A stretch of DNA of 33,479 bases, from assembly GCA_029262095.1 (NCBI GenBank), contig JAJDAB010000249.1, positions 1 to 33,479 of the forward strand, read 5' to 3'. How positions within the stretch are numbered: position 1 is the stretch's first letter; the number at the start of each line of letters is the position of its first letter. The translations under genes and the position numbers were made by a program. The notes under the pieces are model-generated. The model saw only the letters and a list, made by a program, of their open reading frames with translations, did no database searches and was not told the DNA's origin. Of the stretch, positions 7,401 to 16,135 are shown piece by piece. Source of the DNA: Candidatus Hydrogenedentota bacterium (GTDB lineage: Bacteria > Hydrogenedentota > Hydrogenedentia > Hydrogenedentales > SLHB01).

Positions 7401-9092
7401 GTGTGTGAAAAGAGATTTGCTTATCGGTTCGTATTCGCGACTTCGGTCGCCGTGTGGGTTGTTGCGCTAAGTGTGTCTGCGCAACAGGATCGGGAGAACC
7501 CGGTGTTGGGCAAAGACCCACGGCTAACAGACGGCCAAATCGCGCCGATCCTTGAAGGACTCGGCGATCACAGCCACAAGATTACGGCCAAGTCCGATCG
7601 GGTGCAACTGTTCTTCGACCAGGGCCTGAATATGGCGTACGCGTTCAATCACCATGAAGCGGCGCGGTCTTTCAAGGAAGCGATTCGCCTGGACCCGGAT
7701 TGTGCGATGGCGTATTGGGGTTTGGCGCTCGTTACCGGACCCAACCTCAATCTGCCGATGCAGGAGAGCAATGTCCCCATTACATACGAAGCAATTCAGA
7801 AAGCCGTCTCGCTGAAGGGCAATGTTAGCGACCAGGAGCGCGATTATATCGATGCACTCGCGACACGCTATACGGATACGTACGCAGAAGACCGATTGGA
7901 ATTCGACCTCGCCTATGCGGCGGCGATGAACAACCTCATCGCCAAGTACCCGGACGATGCGGATGCGCTCACGCTCTATGCGGACGCCATGATGAATACC
8001 ATGCCGTGGGATTATTGGACCGCAGACGGCAAGCCACGCGCAGGGACACAAGGGATCGTCGACGCAATCGAACGCGTGATTGAGTTGGACCCGAAACATG
8101 CGGGTGCGCACCATTACTACATCCACATCGTGGAAGCGCATCACCCTGAATTGGCCATACGGAGCGCGGACGCACTCACAACCTTAATGCCGGGTGCGGG
8201 GCACATCGTGCACATGCCTTCACATATCTACGTTCGTGTGGGCCGGTATGCGGATGGGACGCAATCGAATATCGAGGCGGCGAAAGCGGACGAGGGATAT
8301 ATCACGCAATGCCGAGCGCAGGGGATGTATCCCGCGCATTACTATCCACATAACGTTCATTTCATTGTGCATTCCGCGACATTCGAGGGCGACAGCGAAA
8401 CCGCCATCTCCGCAGCGAAAAAAGTTGCGGCCAACGCGGTAGACAAAGGGTATACCGGTGAAGACTGGGCGTTGCACCAGACGTTTCAGGCCTTGCCATT
8501 GTATACGCTGAGCCGGTTCGGTAAGTGGGACGAGATTCTTGGTCTCGCGGAACCGAATAAAGACCTCACATTTTTGCGCGGCATTTGGCATTACGCACGC
8601 GGTATCGCCCTAGCGCGAACGGACAAGCCCAGTAAGGCATCGGATGAGTTGAAGAAATTGATAGACATTGCGGAAGACCCTGAATTGCCCGAGAGCTTGA
8701 TCGGGTTTTCAAATGCAGGCGTTGTATTAACGATTGCGACGCATGTTTTGGCGGGCGAAATCGCCGCATTGCAGAAAGACTACGATGCGGCCATCAGTCA
8801 TTTGTCGCGAGCTGTTCGGCTCGAAGACAGCATGCTGTACAACGAGCCGCCGGATTGGCCGTATCCAGTCCGCCACTCGCTCGGCGCCGTGCTGCTTGAA
8901 GCCGGGCAATACGTTGAAGCGGAGGTCGTGTATTGGGACGACCTACGCAAAAATCCAGAGAACGGTTACTCGCTCTACGGCGTGTGGCAGTGCATGAAGG
9001 CGACAGACAATCCGAAGACCGATGAAATTAAGGCGCGTTTTGATAAGGCATGGGCAGGTGCAGACGTTGAATTGACGGGATCGCGATTCTAG
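7401..9092 (+). CDS. secreted tetratricopeptide-repeat protein
   Basis: A 563-residue protein with a hydrophobic N-terminal signal ending near VSAQQ, so it is probably periplasmic. TPR-like helix pairs are visible: one near residues 75-105 (AYAFNHHEAARSFKEAIRLD, then CAMAYWGLALV), one around AIERVIELDPKHAGAHHYYI, and C-terminal ones around AALQKDYDAAISHLSRAVRL and AVLLEAGQYVEAEVVYWDDL. A histidine-rich central stretch (HHYYIHIVEAHHPE, then GHIVHMPSHIYVRVGRY) is well conserved in large environmental TPR proteins as far as I recall; its role is unknown. The start is GTG, supported by GGGAGGG about 7 nt upstream. TPR proteins act as scaffolds; no partner can be named. Confidence 0.8.
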   Translation: MCEKRFAYRFVFATSVAVWVVALSVSAQQDRENPVLGKDPRLTDGQIAPILEGLGDHSHKITAKSDRVQLFFDQGLNMAYAFNHHEAARSFKEAIRLDPDCAMAYWGLALVTGPNLNLPMQESNVPITYEAIQKAVSLKGNVSDQERDYIDALATRYTDTYAEDRLEFDLAYAAAMNNLIAKYPDDADALTLYADAMMNTMPWDYWTADGKPRAGTQGIVDAIERVIELDPKHAGAHHYYIHIVEAHHPELAIRSADALTTLMPGAGHIVHMPSHIYVRVGRYADGTQSNIEAAKADEGYITQCRAQGMYPAHYYPHNVHFIVHSATFEGDSETAISAAKKVAANAVDKGYTGEDWALHQTFQALPLYTLSRFGKWDEILGLAEPNKDLTFLRGIWHYARGIALARTDKPSKASDELKKLIDIAEDPELPESLIGFSNAGVVLTIATHVLAGEIAALQKDYDAAISHLSRAVRLEDSMLYNEPPDWPYPVRHSLGAVLLEAGQYVEAEVVYWDDLRKNPENGYSLYGVWQCMKATDNPKTDEIKARFDKAWAGADVELTGSRF

Positions 9093-9117
9093 GACAAACA
9101 CCAGCATTACATGACGT

Positions 9118-9181
9118 TCGTAGTTCCGACTCTGAGGCGGCGTGACGGCTAACGACTACCGCCTCAGAGTCGGATCTACGA
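9118..9181. repeat. palindromic repeat, copy 2; overlaps a gene end
   Basis: Arms at 9119-9140 and 9159-9180 pair at 21 of 22 positions, with an extra T-A pair outside. The arm TAGTTCCGACTCTGAGGCGG differs from the copy at 2643-2714 by one base. It lies between convergent genes, and its right arm encodes the last residues of the minus-strand EEP gene (stop at 9156-9158). Confidence 0.9.
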
Positions 9182-10181
9182 GCTCGTCTAACTCTGGCAC
9201 AAACAACTCCACGAGTAGCGGTAAGTGATCTGATCCGATGTCTGGTCCAGGCTCAACGTCGACGACCAGGATATCCGGCGATGCCAATACGTGATCTAGA
9301 GCAAGTCCTAACAACGGCAAGTTCGCGGGCCACGTCGGGATAATGCCAAAACCACGCCGGACGTTCCGTAATTCGGATTTGGATTCGAGTGCTCGGTAAT
9401 ATGGCGACCACATGGTGATATTCAAATCGCCCGCGACGATTGCGAGGTCGTCCACGCCGTTCGCAAACTCGCCCGCCGCCGCTAGCTGCGCATTGCGCAA
9501 TTCAAATGCGGCACTCGTCAGTGGCGGCATCGTGTGCATGTTCAAGACCGATATCAGCCGCCCGTTGACTTGGATGTCCGCGCGAATCGCGGGATACCGA
9601 TCATCGGCGAGATTGAATACTTCTGAATTCTCCAGTGGCCATCGGCTATACAACCCAATTCCGAAATGGTCCGGCCGGCCGCGCTCGACGTGGTACGGAT
9701 AGGCGTCGCGTAACGACTGCAAGGCCCGGACCCACATCGGCGATAATTCTTGAATCATAACTATGTCCGGATCCTCTTGTACCACGAGGTCCAGCAATAG
9801 AGATGTCTGTTCGTTAATGGAATGTACGTTGGCGGTCAACACGCGCAGATTTGGATCACTGCTCGTTGGTTGCGGTGATTGCGCCAAATACCATGGCGCG
9901 ATGAGCGCGACAAAAAATAGCGTGAACACCAGGCATAGGGCAGCGAGTTTCCGTTGGCGTGCGATCAGGGCGACTGCGATACCCGCGAGACCAATGAGCG
10001 CGTACCATGTCACAAAGTGTGTGGTGGTTTCGGCGGTGCGGTTGTAGGACGCAAGAAAGTAAAGCACGGTACAGACGGCCAGGCCCGCAGCGCATAACCG
10101 GACGAGCCGTACTCCTACGGCGAAGAAAGAACGAATCCAGAATGAATTGAATTCCGGATCACTCGAAGACGATGAACTCAA
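9156..10181 (-). CDS. membrane-anchored endonuclease/exonuclease/phosphatase family protein
   Basis: About 341 residues. After a Ser-rich start come three hydrophobic helices (around FFAVGVRLVRLCAAGLAVC, YALIGLAGIAVALIA, LCLVFTLFFVALIAPW), then an EEP phosphodiesterase domain with NVHSIN, DIVMIQEL (metal-binding Glu), GDLNI and the C-terminal SDHLP. The family includes DNases, inositol phosphatases and neutral sphingomyelinases; this TM-plus-EEP form is usually only called EEP family. I place the start at the TTG overlapping the methyltransferase stop (TTGA), because longer frames run back into that gene; an ATG at 10232 is an alternative. It is last in a four-gene minus-strand run. Its final residues (VDPTLRR) are coded by the palindromic repeat. 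Confidence 0.75.
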   Translation of the reverse strand: MSSSSSSDPEFNSFWIRSFFAVGVRLVRLCAAGLAVCTVLYFLASYNRTAETTTHFVTWYALIGLAGIAVALIARQRKLAALCLVFTLFFVALIAPWYLAQSPQPTSSDPNLRVLTANVHSINEQTSLLLDLVVQEDPDIVMIQELSPMWVRALQSLRDAYPYHVERGRPDHFGIGLYSRWPLENSEVFNLADDRYPAIRADIQVNGRLISVLNMHTMPPLTSAAFELRNAQLAAAGEFANGVDDLAIVAGDLNITMWSPYYRALESKSELRNVRRGFGIIPTWPANLPLLGLALDHVLASPDILVVDVEPGPDIGSDHLPLLVELFVPELDELVDPTLRR

Positions 10182-10948
10182 CCCGGGCGCGTGGCATGAA
10201 TGTGCCACCAGCGCATATGCCCCGCCTCGCATGCGCGTTCTTTGAGTTTCCACCGTTCGTTGAGGTACGCACGATCTGATTCGGTCAGCGGCGTTTCGGG
10301 GTTGGCGATACACGCAAGGTCCGTTCGCAAAACTTCGAGGAATGAGGTCGTTTGATCTTCGACGCGCACGTCTACGAAACCAGCCTGTTCGATCGGTTGG
10401 GTATACGCCTCTGCGGTGAGCAGGTTATAGCCCGTCGCATTCGCATATGTAGCAAATTCGTCCGACAATGGCTCGGCACCGTGACCGTAATCGGTGACGA
10501 AGACGCGGCCACCTGGCTTGAGCAGGTCGAATGCACGCTGAAACAACCGGGTTTTGTCCTCGATATGCAGAAAGGCATCGCGGCTGTGAAACCAGTCGAA
10601 TGCCCCATCGCCGTCCGGCGTTTCTAGGACGTCGCCGAAGATAAAGTCGATATCCTCTATACCGTGCGCTGCTGCGCGGCGTTCGGCCGACGCAATCAGA
10701 CCCGGCTCCAAATCAATACAGATCACATGCGCGCGGTATTCGCGCGCCATATGAAACGCACCGCCACCGAGGCCGCACCCGACGTCCAAAACACGATTGC
10801 CGGCCTGAAGGCCCATCGCCGCACACAACGGTCTTGTCGTATCGAGTCCACCAGTACTGAGGAAATCCTGACCGAACACGACTTCGTAACGCCGAGTACT
10901 CTCCTCGGTGTATTGGGCTTTGCCCGCTATTTCATCACTCGTTTGCAT
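10178..10948 (-). CDS. SAM-dependent methyltransferase, phosphoethanolamine N-methyltransferase-like
   Basis: A 256-residue class I methyltransferase. Motif I is VLDVGCGLGGGAFHMA; CIDLEPG follows as the acidic loop, and DWFHSRDAFLHI and LLKPGGRVFVTDY are the usual later motifs. The region before motif I, RRYEVVFGQDFLSTGGLDTT, closely matches the signature of plant, nematode and protozoan phosphoethanolamine N-methyltransferases (RYEKIFGEGFVSTGGLETT). A role in making phosphocholine or N-methylated head groups is therefore a reasonable inference. The ATG at 10948 overlaps the end of the upstream ceramidase-like gene by 14 nt, so translation is probably coupled. Confidence 0.8.
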   Translation of the reverse strand: MQTSDEIAGKAQYTEESTRRYEVVFGQDFLSTGGLDTTRPLCAAMGLQAGNRVLDVGCGLGGGAFHMAREYRAHVICIDLEPGLIASAERRAAAHGIEDIDFIFGDVLETPDGDGAFDWFHSRDAFLHIEDKTRLFQRAFDLLKPGGRVFVTDYGHGAEPLSDEFATYANATGYNLLTAEAYTQPIEQAGFVDVRVEDQTTSFLEVLRTDLACIANPETPLTESDRAYLNERWKLKERACEAGHMRWWHIHATRPG

Positions 10949-12518
10949 GCAGCCGCTCCATCAATTCAACTAATTCGCGGTACACGACCGGCGCTGTTTC
11001 CGGGCCGCCGGAATTTTCTTCACCGTATTGCGCTTTTTCGCGTTCATACGCAAACGGCGCTTCCACGTCCCATTGGCTCTTTGGCACGATGTATCCGATC
11101 TCGTCGTTCGCAAGGCCGACTACCATGTTCACTTTGCCCTGCATCAACGTGCGCAATCCCGGCGTCTCAATCGGCGCAACACTGAAATCAGCGCCCTCAG
11201 GTTGTTCGACGCCGCCATCCACTATTTCAGGATAAATTTCGCCGGGTACTGCGAGAATTTCCAGATCGCCGATGCGGATGACATTTACTTCCGTGCGCGC
11301 CTTGCCCCAGAAGTAACCGGGATGCACCGCGCCGAGCATAATCGCGTACTTAAACACGCCGCCCAGCGGCGCAAATATCGTTTTCGCTGCGACACGAATG
11401 CTGGGGTTTTCCTCTTTCCAAGCGGCATCGCCGCGTAACGTCTCTAGTGTCAGCAACGCCAGGTTTTCGCCCAATGCTTGCGATTTCGCATAGTCCGCCT
11501 CGCTGAAGGCCTGTTCGCCATCGCGGTGCGGCACTTCGATGTTGAGTGGTGTCATCAATCCGCCACACGCGCCTTGCAGGAACATACACATGCCGCCGAT
11601 GCCTTCAGCGCCGTTCGGATTTACGACCCCGTATTCGACGCCGTCGCGCCAGTAAAACGGAAAGTCCGCAGTGATAAGCGTGTTGTCGTCATTCAATACT
11701 TCCGGGTGGTTGCCCCATGACACCATGGTGGCGATGGTCTCATCCGTCCACTGGCGCACGAATCGCGCCATGGTAATATGCCGGTCATGAACGTCGGGTT
11801 GCCGCGAATCGCGAACGAAGCCCGGCTTTTCCACCTCGGCCTGCGCACAAATCATTTCGGCGGGCTCTAGTTTTCGAACGGCCTCGTGAATGGCTTCTCT
11901 AGTCAGTGCGCGAATGCGTTCCATGTATTCATCGTTGAAATGTGTGCCAAGCAATAGGCCAGGTATGTCATTCGAATTGCTCCAAATACCCATCGTATCC
12001 GGTCCACTGTGGGTGTGAGTGGTCGAGAACATGACGTGGTCAATGCCCAAGTCGGGATCGAGTGATTTGCGAATGGCGATAAACTGCTCATGCGTCATCC
12101 CCACGCTATCAATAGAAACAATGGCGATGGTTAGGCCGCCATAGCGCAAGGCGATCGCGCGCGACCACAGTGGGTCGTGAACTCCGGTCGCAGGCCTATT
12201 GCCTGCAAACCCACCCAGCCAAACTAAGTCCGGGCGACCGTTCCCGTTCTCGTCTTCGTAGGTGTCGCCGTCCTTGGGGTCGTATCGGCTGTCTCCGTTG
12301 GCGTCCGTCCACGGTTCGTACTCGTCGAATGGCGGCGTGACATCTCTCATCGCCGCGCCGACTTGCAGGGGTTCGTCTTCCGCGGCGGCTACGCTTTGCA
12401 ATAGGTAGTCGACACGGTAGGATCGATTCGGCCCTTTCATCCAATACGCGATCGTAAGCAGTGGAATTGCCAGGAGCAGAACTAGGACAATCGCGATTCG
12501 TTTCAACCACTTCTTCAT
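10935..12518 (-). CDS. neutral/alkaline ceramidase-like hydrolase, membrane-anchored
   Basis: A 527-residue protein with a single N-terminal hydrophobic helix (residues 8-25) as signal or anchor. The body matches the N-terminal domain of neutral/alkaline non-lysosomal ceramidases, zinc amidases that cleave ceramide to sphingosine and fatty acid. The zinc-ligand motif THTHSGP is at residues 167-173, and SWGNHPEVL and QGACGG are also typical. An acidic insertion at about residues 72-97 has two DxNGDxxxD-like or DENGNGxxD-like loops, suggesting calcium binding. It is shorter than classical ceramidases and lacks an obvious C-terminal Ig-like domain. Three nt separate it from the gpmI stop. Ceramide as true substrate is unproven; many bacterial homologues are uncharacterised. 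Confidence 0.75.
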   Translation of the reverse strand: MKKWLKRIAIVLVLLLAIPLLTIAYWMKGPNRSYRVDYLLQSVAAAEDEPLQVGAAMRDVTPPFDEYEPWTDANGDSRYDPKDGDTYEDENGNGRPDLVWLGGFAGNRPATGVHDPLWSRAIALRYGGLTIAIVSIDSVGMTHEQFIAIRKSLDPDLGIDHVMFSTTHTHSGPDTMGIWSNSNDIPGLLLGTHFNDEYMERIRALTREAIHEAVRKLEPAEMICAQAEVEKPGFVRDSRQPDVHDRHITMARFVRQWTDETIATMVSWGNHPEVLNDDNTLITADFPFYWRDGVEYGVVNPNGAEGIGGMCMFLQGACGGLMTPLNIEVPHRDGEQAFSEADYAKSQALGENLALLTLETLRGDAAWKEENPSIRVAAKTIFAPLGGVFKYAIMLGAVHPGYFWGKARTEVNVIRIGDLEILAVPGEIYPEIVDGGVEQPEGADFSVAPIETPGLRTLMQGKVNMVVGLANDEIGYIVPKSQWDVEAPFAYEREKAQYGEENSGGPETAPVVYRELVELMERLHANE

Positions 12519-12521
12519 GGG

Positions 12522-14147
12522 CTATTCCAACTCCAGGAGTGACGGGTCGTAGGCCTCGGGCGGCTCAAGACCAAGCAAGGTCATCAATGTCGCCGCTACA
12601 TTACTAAGCCCGGGCGTATCCGCAGGCCGCATCTTCCATCGGTTCGCGCCGGAATAATCTTGAACCATAAACGGCACGGGATTGAGCGTGTGAGCAACCA
12701 TCGGTTCACGTTTGCCGTTCTTCATCGTGAACATGCAATCGGCGTTTCCGTGATCGGCAGTAATTACAGCGATGCCGCCGGCCTTTTCTATCTCCGGCAA
12801 CAATCGGCTCAACGATAGGTCGACCGCCTCCACCGACATGCGTACGCTGATCGGCACGCCCGTGTGCCCGACCATGTCACCGTTGGGATAATTCACGCGG
12901 ATAAATTTGTGCTGGCCTCCACGAATCGTCTGAATGAGCGCATCGGTAATTTCCGCCGCCTTCATGGTCGGGCGTTGATCGAAGGGCACGCGGTCCGACG
13001 TAATTTCGACGTAGGTCTCAAGCGATTCATCGATATAGCCCGAGTTGTTGCCATTCCAGAAGTAGGTGACATGGCCGAATTTCTGCGTCTCGGAGATCGC
13101 ATACGATGAAACGCCGGATGCGCACAAGTATTCGCTAATCGTACCGTCGATTTCCGACGGCTCTACGAGAAAATGCTTGGGGATATGCGCATCGCCATCG
13201 TATTGCATCATGCCGGCATAGAAGACATCCGGATGTCGCTGTCGATCAAAATGGTCGAAATCTTTGTCCTCGAACGCCTGCGACATTTCCATCGCGCGGT
13301 CACCGCGAAAATTGAAGAATATGACCGCGTCGCCGTCTTCGATTGTGCCTACCGGACTACCATCCTCAGTGATCACAAAACGCTCTAAGTATTGATCGGT
13401 TATACGTGGGTCTTCGTCGTAATACGTTTGAACGGCTTCGGAAGCAGAAGCGAATGCACGCGCATCGCCGAGTACATGCGCTTTCCAACCGCGTTCGACG
13501 ATGGACCAATCGGCACCGTAGCGGTCCATGGTTGTAATCATTCGACCGCCACCTGATGCAATGCAGAAATCGGCCCCGGCGGCATTCAACGCCGCAAGTT
13601 TCGCTTCAAGCGTTTCTAGATACCGCAGTGCGCTGCGCTGATCCACATCGCGGCCATCTAGCAGGACATGCAGCCGCACGCGAGGCACATCCGCCGACGC
13701 GGCCCGGTCGAGCATCGCTAGTACGTGATCGATATGGCTGTGAACGTTGCCGTCGGACAGTAGTCCCATAAGGTGCAACGTACCGCCTTGCTTGGCGCGT
13801 GTAAGGGCCTCTTTCCAAGCGGCGCCTTCAAATATGCGTCCACTCGATATGGCTTCCGCGACGAGTTTCGCGCCTTGGGGAAAGACTCGACCAGCACCCA
13901 ATGCGTTGTGCCCGACCTCGGAGTTGCCCATATCGTCTTCGCTAGGCATACCCACAGCCGTGCCGTGGGCTTTTAGGGTCGTGAAGAGTGGGGCCTCGAA
14001 TAAGCAGTCCAACTCGGGCGTATACGCGAGGTGGACGCCATCCGATTCGTCCTGCTTCCCGATGCCAATGCCGTCCATGATGATGAAAACGACAGGGCCA
14101 CGGAAAGCGTTGAAGTTATTGAGGTTACGCAATTGATAGTTTGGCAC
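12522..14147 (-). CDS. gpmI: 2,3-bisphosphoglycerate-independent phosphoglycerate mutase
   Basis: About 541 residues, near the usual iPGM length. It interconverts 3- and 2-phosphoglycerate in glycolysis and gluconeogenesis with a phosphoserine intermediate and two metal ions. Visible motifs: VFIIMDGIGIG, the nucleophile region DDMGNSEVGHNALGAGR, LLSDGNVHSH, LLDGRDV, FFNFRGDRAMEMSQA, NYPNGDMVGHTG and ITADHGNAD. The start is a GTG at 14147 with GGAG 6 nt upstream; a GTG at 14159 would add four residues and bury that ribosome binding site. It leads the minus-strand run that continues into the ceramidase-like gene with a 3-nt gap. Housekeeping enzymes at the head of such a run may simply share a promoter. 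Confidence 0.95.
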   Translation of the reverse strand: MPNYQLRNLNNFNAFRGPVVFIIMDGIGIGKQDESDGVHLAYTPELDCLFEAPLFTTLKAHGTAVGMPSEDDMGNSEVGHNALGAGRVFPQGAKLVAEAISSGRIFEGAAWKEALTRAKQGGTLHLMGLLSDGNVHSHIDHVLAMLDRAASADVPRVRLHVLLDGRDVDQRSALRYLETLEAKLAALNAAGADFCIASGGGRMITTMDRYGADWSIVERGWKAHVLGDARAFASASEAVQTYYDEDPRITDQYLERFVITEDGSPVGTIEDGDAVIFFNFRGDRAMEMSQAFEDKDFDHFDRQRHPDVFYAGMMQYDGDAHIPKHFLVEPSEIDGTISEYLCASGVSSYAISETQKFGHVTYFWNGNNSGYIDESLETYVEITSDRVPFDQRPTMKAAEITDALIQTIRGGQHKFIRVNYPNGDMVGHTGVPISVRMSVEAVDLSLSRLLPEIEKAGGIAVITADHGNADCMFTMKNGKREPMVAHTLNPVPFMVQDYSGANRWKMRPADTPGLSNVAATLMTLLGLEPPEAYDPSLLELE

Positions 14148-14278
14148 CGAGCACTCCACAAACCGTCACGAAGGCGGGTTAATCAGTTTACGGCCTCCCC
14201 GTCCTCGCCGTCAACCCAGCTGGCTCGATTCAAGGTGTCGTGATTCTCGCCGATACCTAGTTACATGATGGGTGTCCA

Positions 14279-15394
14279 ATGCCACAACCGTGCCCGGCGA
14301 ATTCGCTGATGGCGAAACCGTTCGAGTGCGGTACGTGCAACAAATGTTGCTTCGGTCTGACGATTCACTTGACGCTGTCGGATATCGACCGAATGGCGAA
14401 ATACCTCGGCGTCGACCCGGGCGAGTGCTTGGAAAAGTACGTCGACCCGATCGATCCAAGCGATGATATTCCACAATTCACGTTCCGCAAGGGCGAGGGC
14501 GGCCGCTGCTTTCACATGGACGATCAAGACCGTTGCGGAATCCACCCCGCGAAACCGTGGGTTTGCCAGACCTATCATTGCGCGCAAGACCCGGGTTTTG
14601 AGAAAGGTGATGTGGGCATTGAATGGGGCACGGTCTACAACAATGTCGATGGCCACTCCGATCTGTTGCAAATGATTCACGCGCGCACGGTGACATCAAC
14701 ATATATCGCCAGGAACGGCTCACAATACAATCCCGCTGACTACGCGGTCTGCTTATCTGACCTCGCAAGCCTTCTCGCCGGTACCGTTGACGATCGGATC
14801 AAAGTCGCGAGAGACGACGATGGTCAGACGGCCGCGATGACTTATAACTGCAACAAGTGCACAGCGCGAGAAAGTTGCTGCAATCATGCGGCAGCGACGC
14901 TCGATGATATCCAGAAGGCCGCGCAGGCTTGCGGGAAACAAATCGTCGCATTCTGGAGCGAGCATGTCGCTGATGAACCGAGTCCGTTGGATGCAAACAT
15001 GCTGACATTCCGGCAGTCCGATAGTGGTAAGTGCGAATTCTTGGACGCAACGACGCATCGTTGCGGGCTGGGCGACAATCAGCCGAGCAATTGCGCGTTC
15101 GCCCCATGTCCCAAACTTTCCACAACCAAGACGTACGAACAATATTTCGTGGGTTCGGGCAGCGTACATGACCAATACCGGCTGCAAGTCGCCACGAGCG
15201 TGACGCGTCAATACATGTCGCAATGCGGGACTGCGCTCAACGAACGTTTTTTTGAACGGTGCATCGGAATGATCGATGACCTTGCGTCGAATCCGGAATA
15301 CTACGCGGATTTTCTGGCGGCGGTTCGTGAACATAGGTACATCAATGAAGACGATGAGTTAAACGTTGTTGCAGAGAGCTCGCTACAGGGATAA
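14279..15394 (+). CDS. YkgJ/UPF0153-type cysteine-cluster protein, duplicated
   Basis: A 371-residue protein built from two cysteine-cluster modules. The first starts FECGTCNKCCFG (CxxCxxCC) and continues with RCFHMDDQDRCGIHP and VCQTYHC; the second, near residue 180, starts YNCNKCTARESCC and continues with KCEFLDATTHRCG and NCAFAPC. Each module has about eight cysteines, a pattern thought to bind zinc or an iron-sulfur cluster in the YkgJ family; the biochemical role is unknown. ATG at 14279; a second ATG at 14309 would fit the family start as well. Its last 12 nt overlap the end of the convergent DprE2-like gene. Confidence 0.8.
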   Translation: MPQPCPANSLMAKPFECGTCNKCCFGLTIHLTLSDIDRMAKYLGVDPGECLEKYVDPIDPSDDIPQFTFRKGEGGRCFHMDDQDRCGIHPAKPWVCQTYHCAQDPGFEKGDVGIEWGTVYNNVDGHSDLLQMIHARTVTSTYIARNGSQYNPADYAVCLSDLASLLAGTVDDRIKVARDDDGQTAAMTYNCNKCTARESCCNHAAATLDDIQKAAQACGKQIVAFWSEHVADEPSPLDANMLTFRQSDSGKCEFLDATTHRCGLGDNQPSNCAFAPCPKLSTTKTYEQYFVGSGSVHDQYRLQVATSVTRQYMSQCGTALNERFFERCIGMIDDLASNPEYYADFLAAVREHRYINEDDELNVVAESSLQG

Positions 15395-16135
15395 GCGTTT
15401 GAATATGCGCTCGGGAATCGCGCGAATAATCAGCAGGATGTACCGCCAAAACCAGGGGACATAGATCGTGTCCTTGCCCCGCTGAACAGCGCGAAGAATC
15501 GTTTGTCCGACGGCGTCCGGCGTTGCAACCAGGAACAGACCGGGCAAACCCCAAGTCATCTTCGTATCGACAAAGCCCGGTTTCACAGCCAAAACGCGCA
15601 CGCCTTGTTTGTGCAGCCGATTGCGCAGTCCTTGAAGGTATGTGGCGAACCCCGCTTTGCTTGCCCCGTAGATATAGTTGCTTTGTCGGCCTCTATCCCC
15701 CGCGACCGACGCGATGCCCACAATAAAGCCCGCGCCTTGATCTTCGAAATGCGCAGCGAACCGTTCAAGAATGACTGCGGATTCGGTAAGGTTTGCGTCC
15801 ATCGTCAGCCGGACGACGCCCGGGTCGGACTGGCCAGTCGATTGATCGACCATGAACCCGAAACCGACGACCACACCCGCAATCTTTCCGCCAACGTCAA
15901 TGCACCTTTCGCACAACGATTCCGTCGTCGTTTGAATGGTGGCATCAAACGATACCGTATGGACGTCGACACCGTATCGAATACGGATGTCAGACGCGAT
16001 GCGATCCAGCTCGGTTTCGTCGCGTGCCGCAACCACGAGAGGGTGGCCCGCATCGGCAAAAGCATTGGCCGTAGCGCGCGCGATCGCCGATGTAACGCCG
16101 AGCACTACCACGGTCGGACGAATTTGCGTGCTCAA
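15383..16135 (-). CDS. short-chain dehydrogenase/reductase, DprE2-like
   Basis: A 250-residue SDR, close to the 254 residues I recall for mycobacterial DprE2. The cofactor motif is modified (LGVTSAIARATA for TGxxxGxG), as is usual in that family; NNAG is replaced by VVVGFGF; the catalytic Tyr-Lys is in YGASKAG after IASVAGDRGR. The C-terminus ends in a hydrophobic segment (YVPWFWRYILLIIRAIPERIF), also seen in DprE2, where it may touch the membrane. DprE2 reduces the 2-keto-sugar lipid made by DprE1. Its ATG overlaps the stop of the DprE1-like gene by 4 nt (ATGA), so the pair is translated together. Activity on a polyprenyl sugar is inferred from the pairing. Confidence 0.8.
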   Translation of the reverse strand: MSTQIRPTVVVLGVTSAIARATANAFADAGHPLVVAARDETELDRIASDIRIRYGVDVHTVSFDATIQTTTESLCERCIDVGGKIAGVVVGFGFMVDQSTGQSDPGVVRLTMDANLTESAVILERFAAHFEDQGAGFIVGIASVAGDRGRQSNYIYGASKAGFATYLQGLRNRLHKQGVRVLAVKPGFVDTKMTWGLPGLFLVATPDAVGQTILRAVQRGKDTIYVPWFWRYILLIIRAIPERIFKRLSL

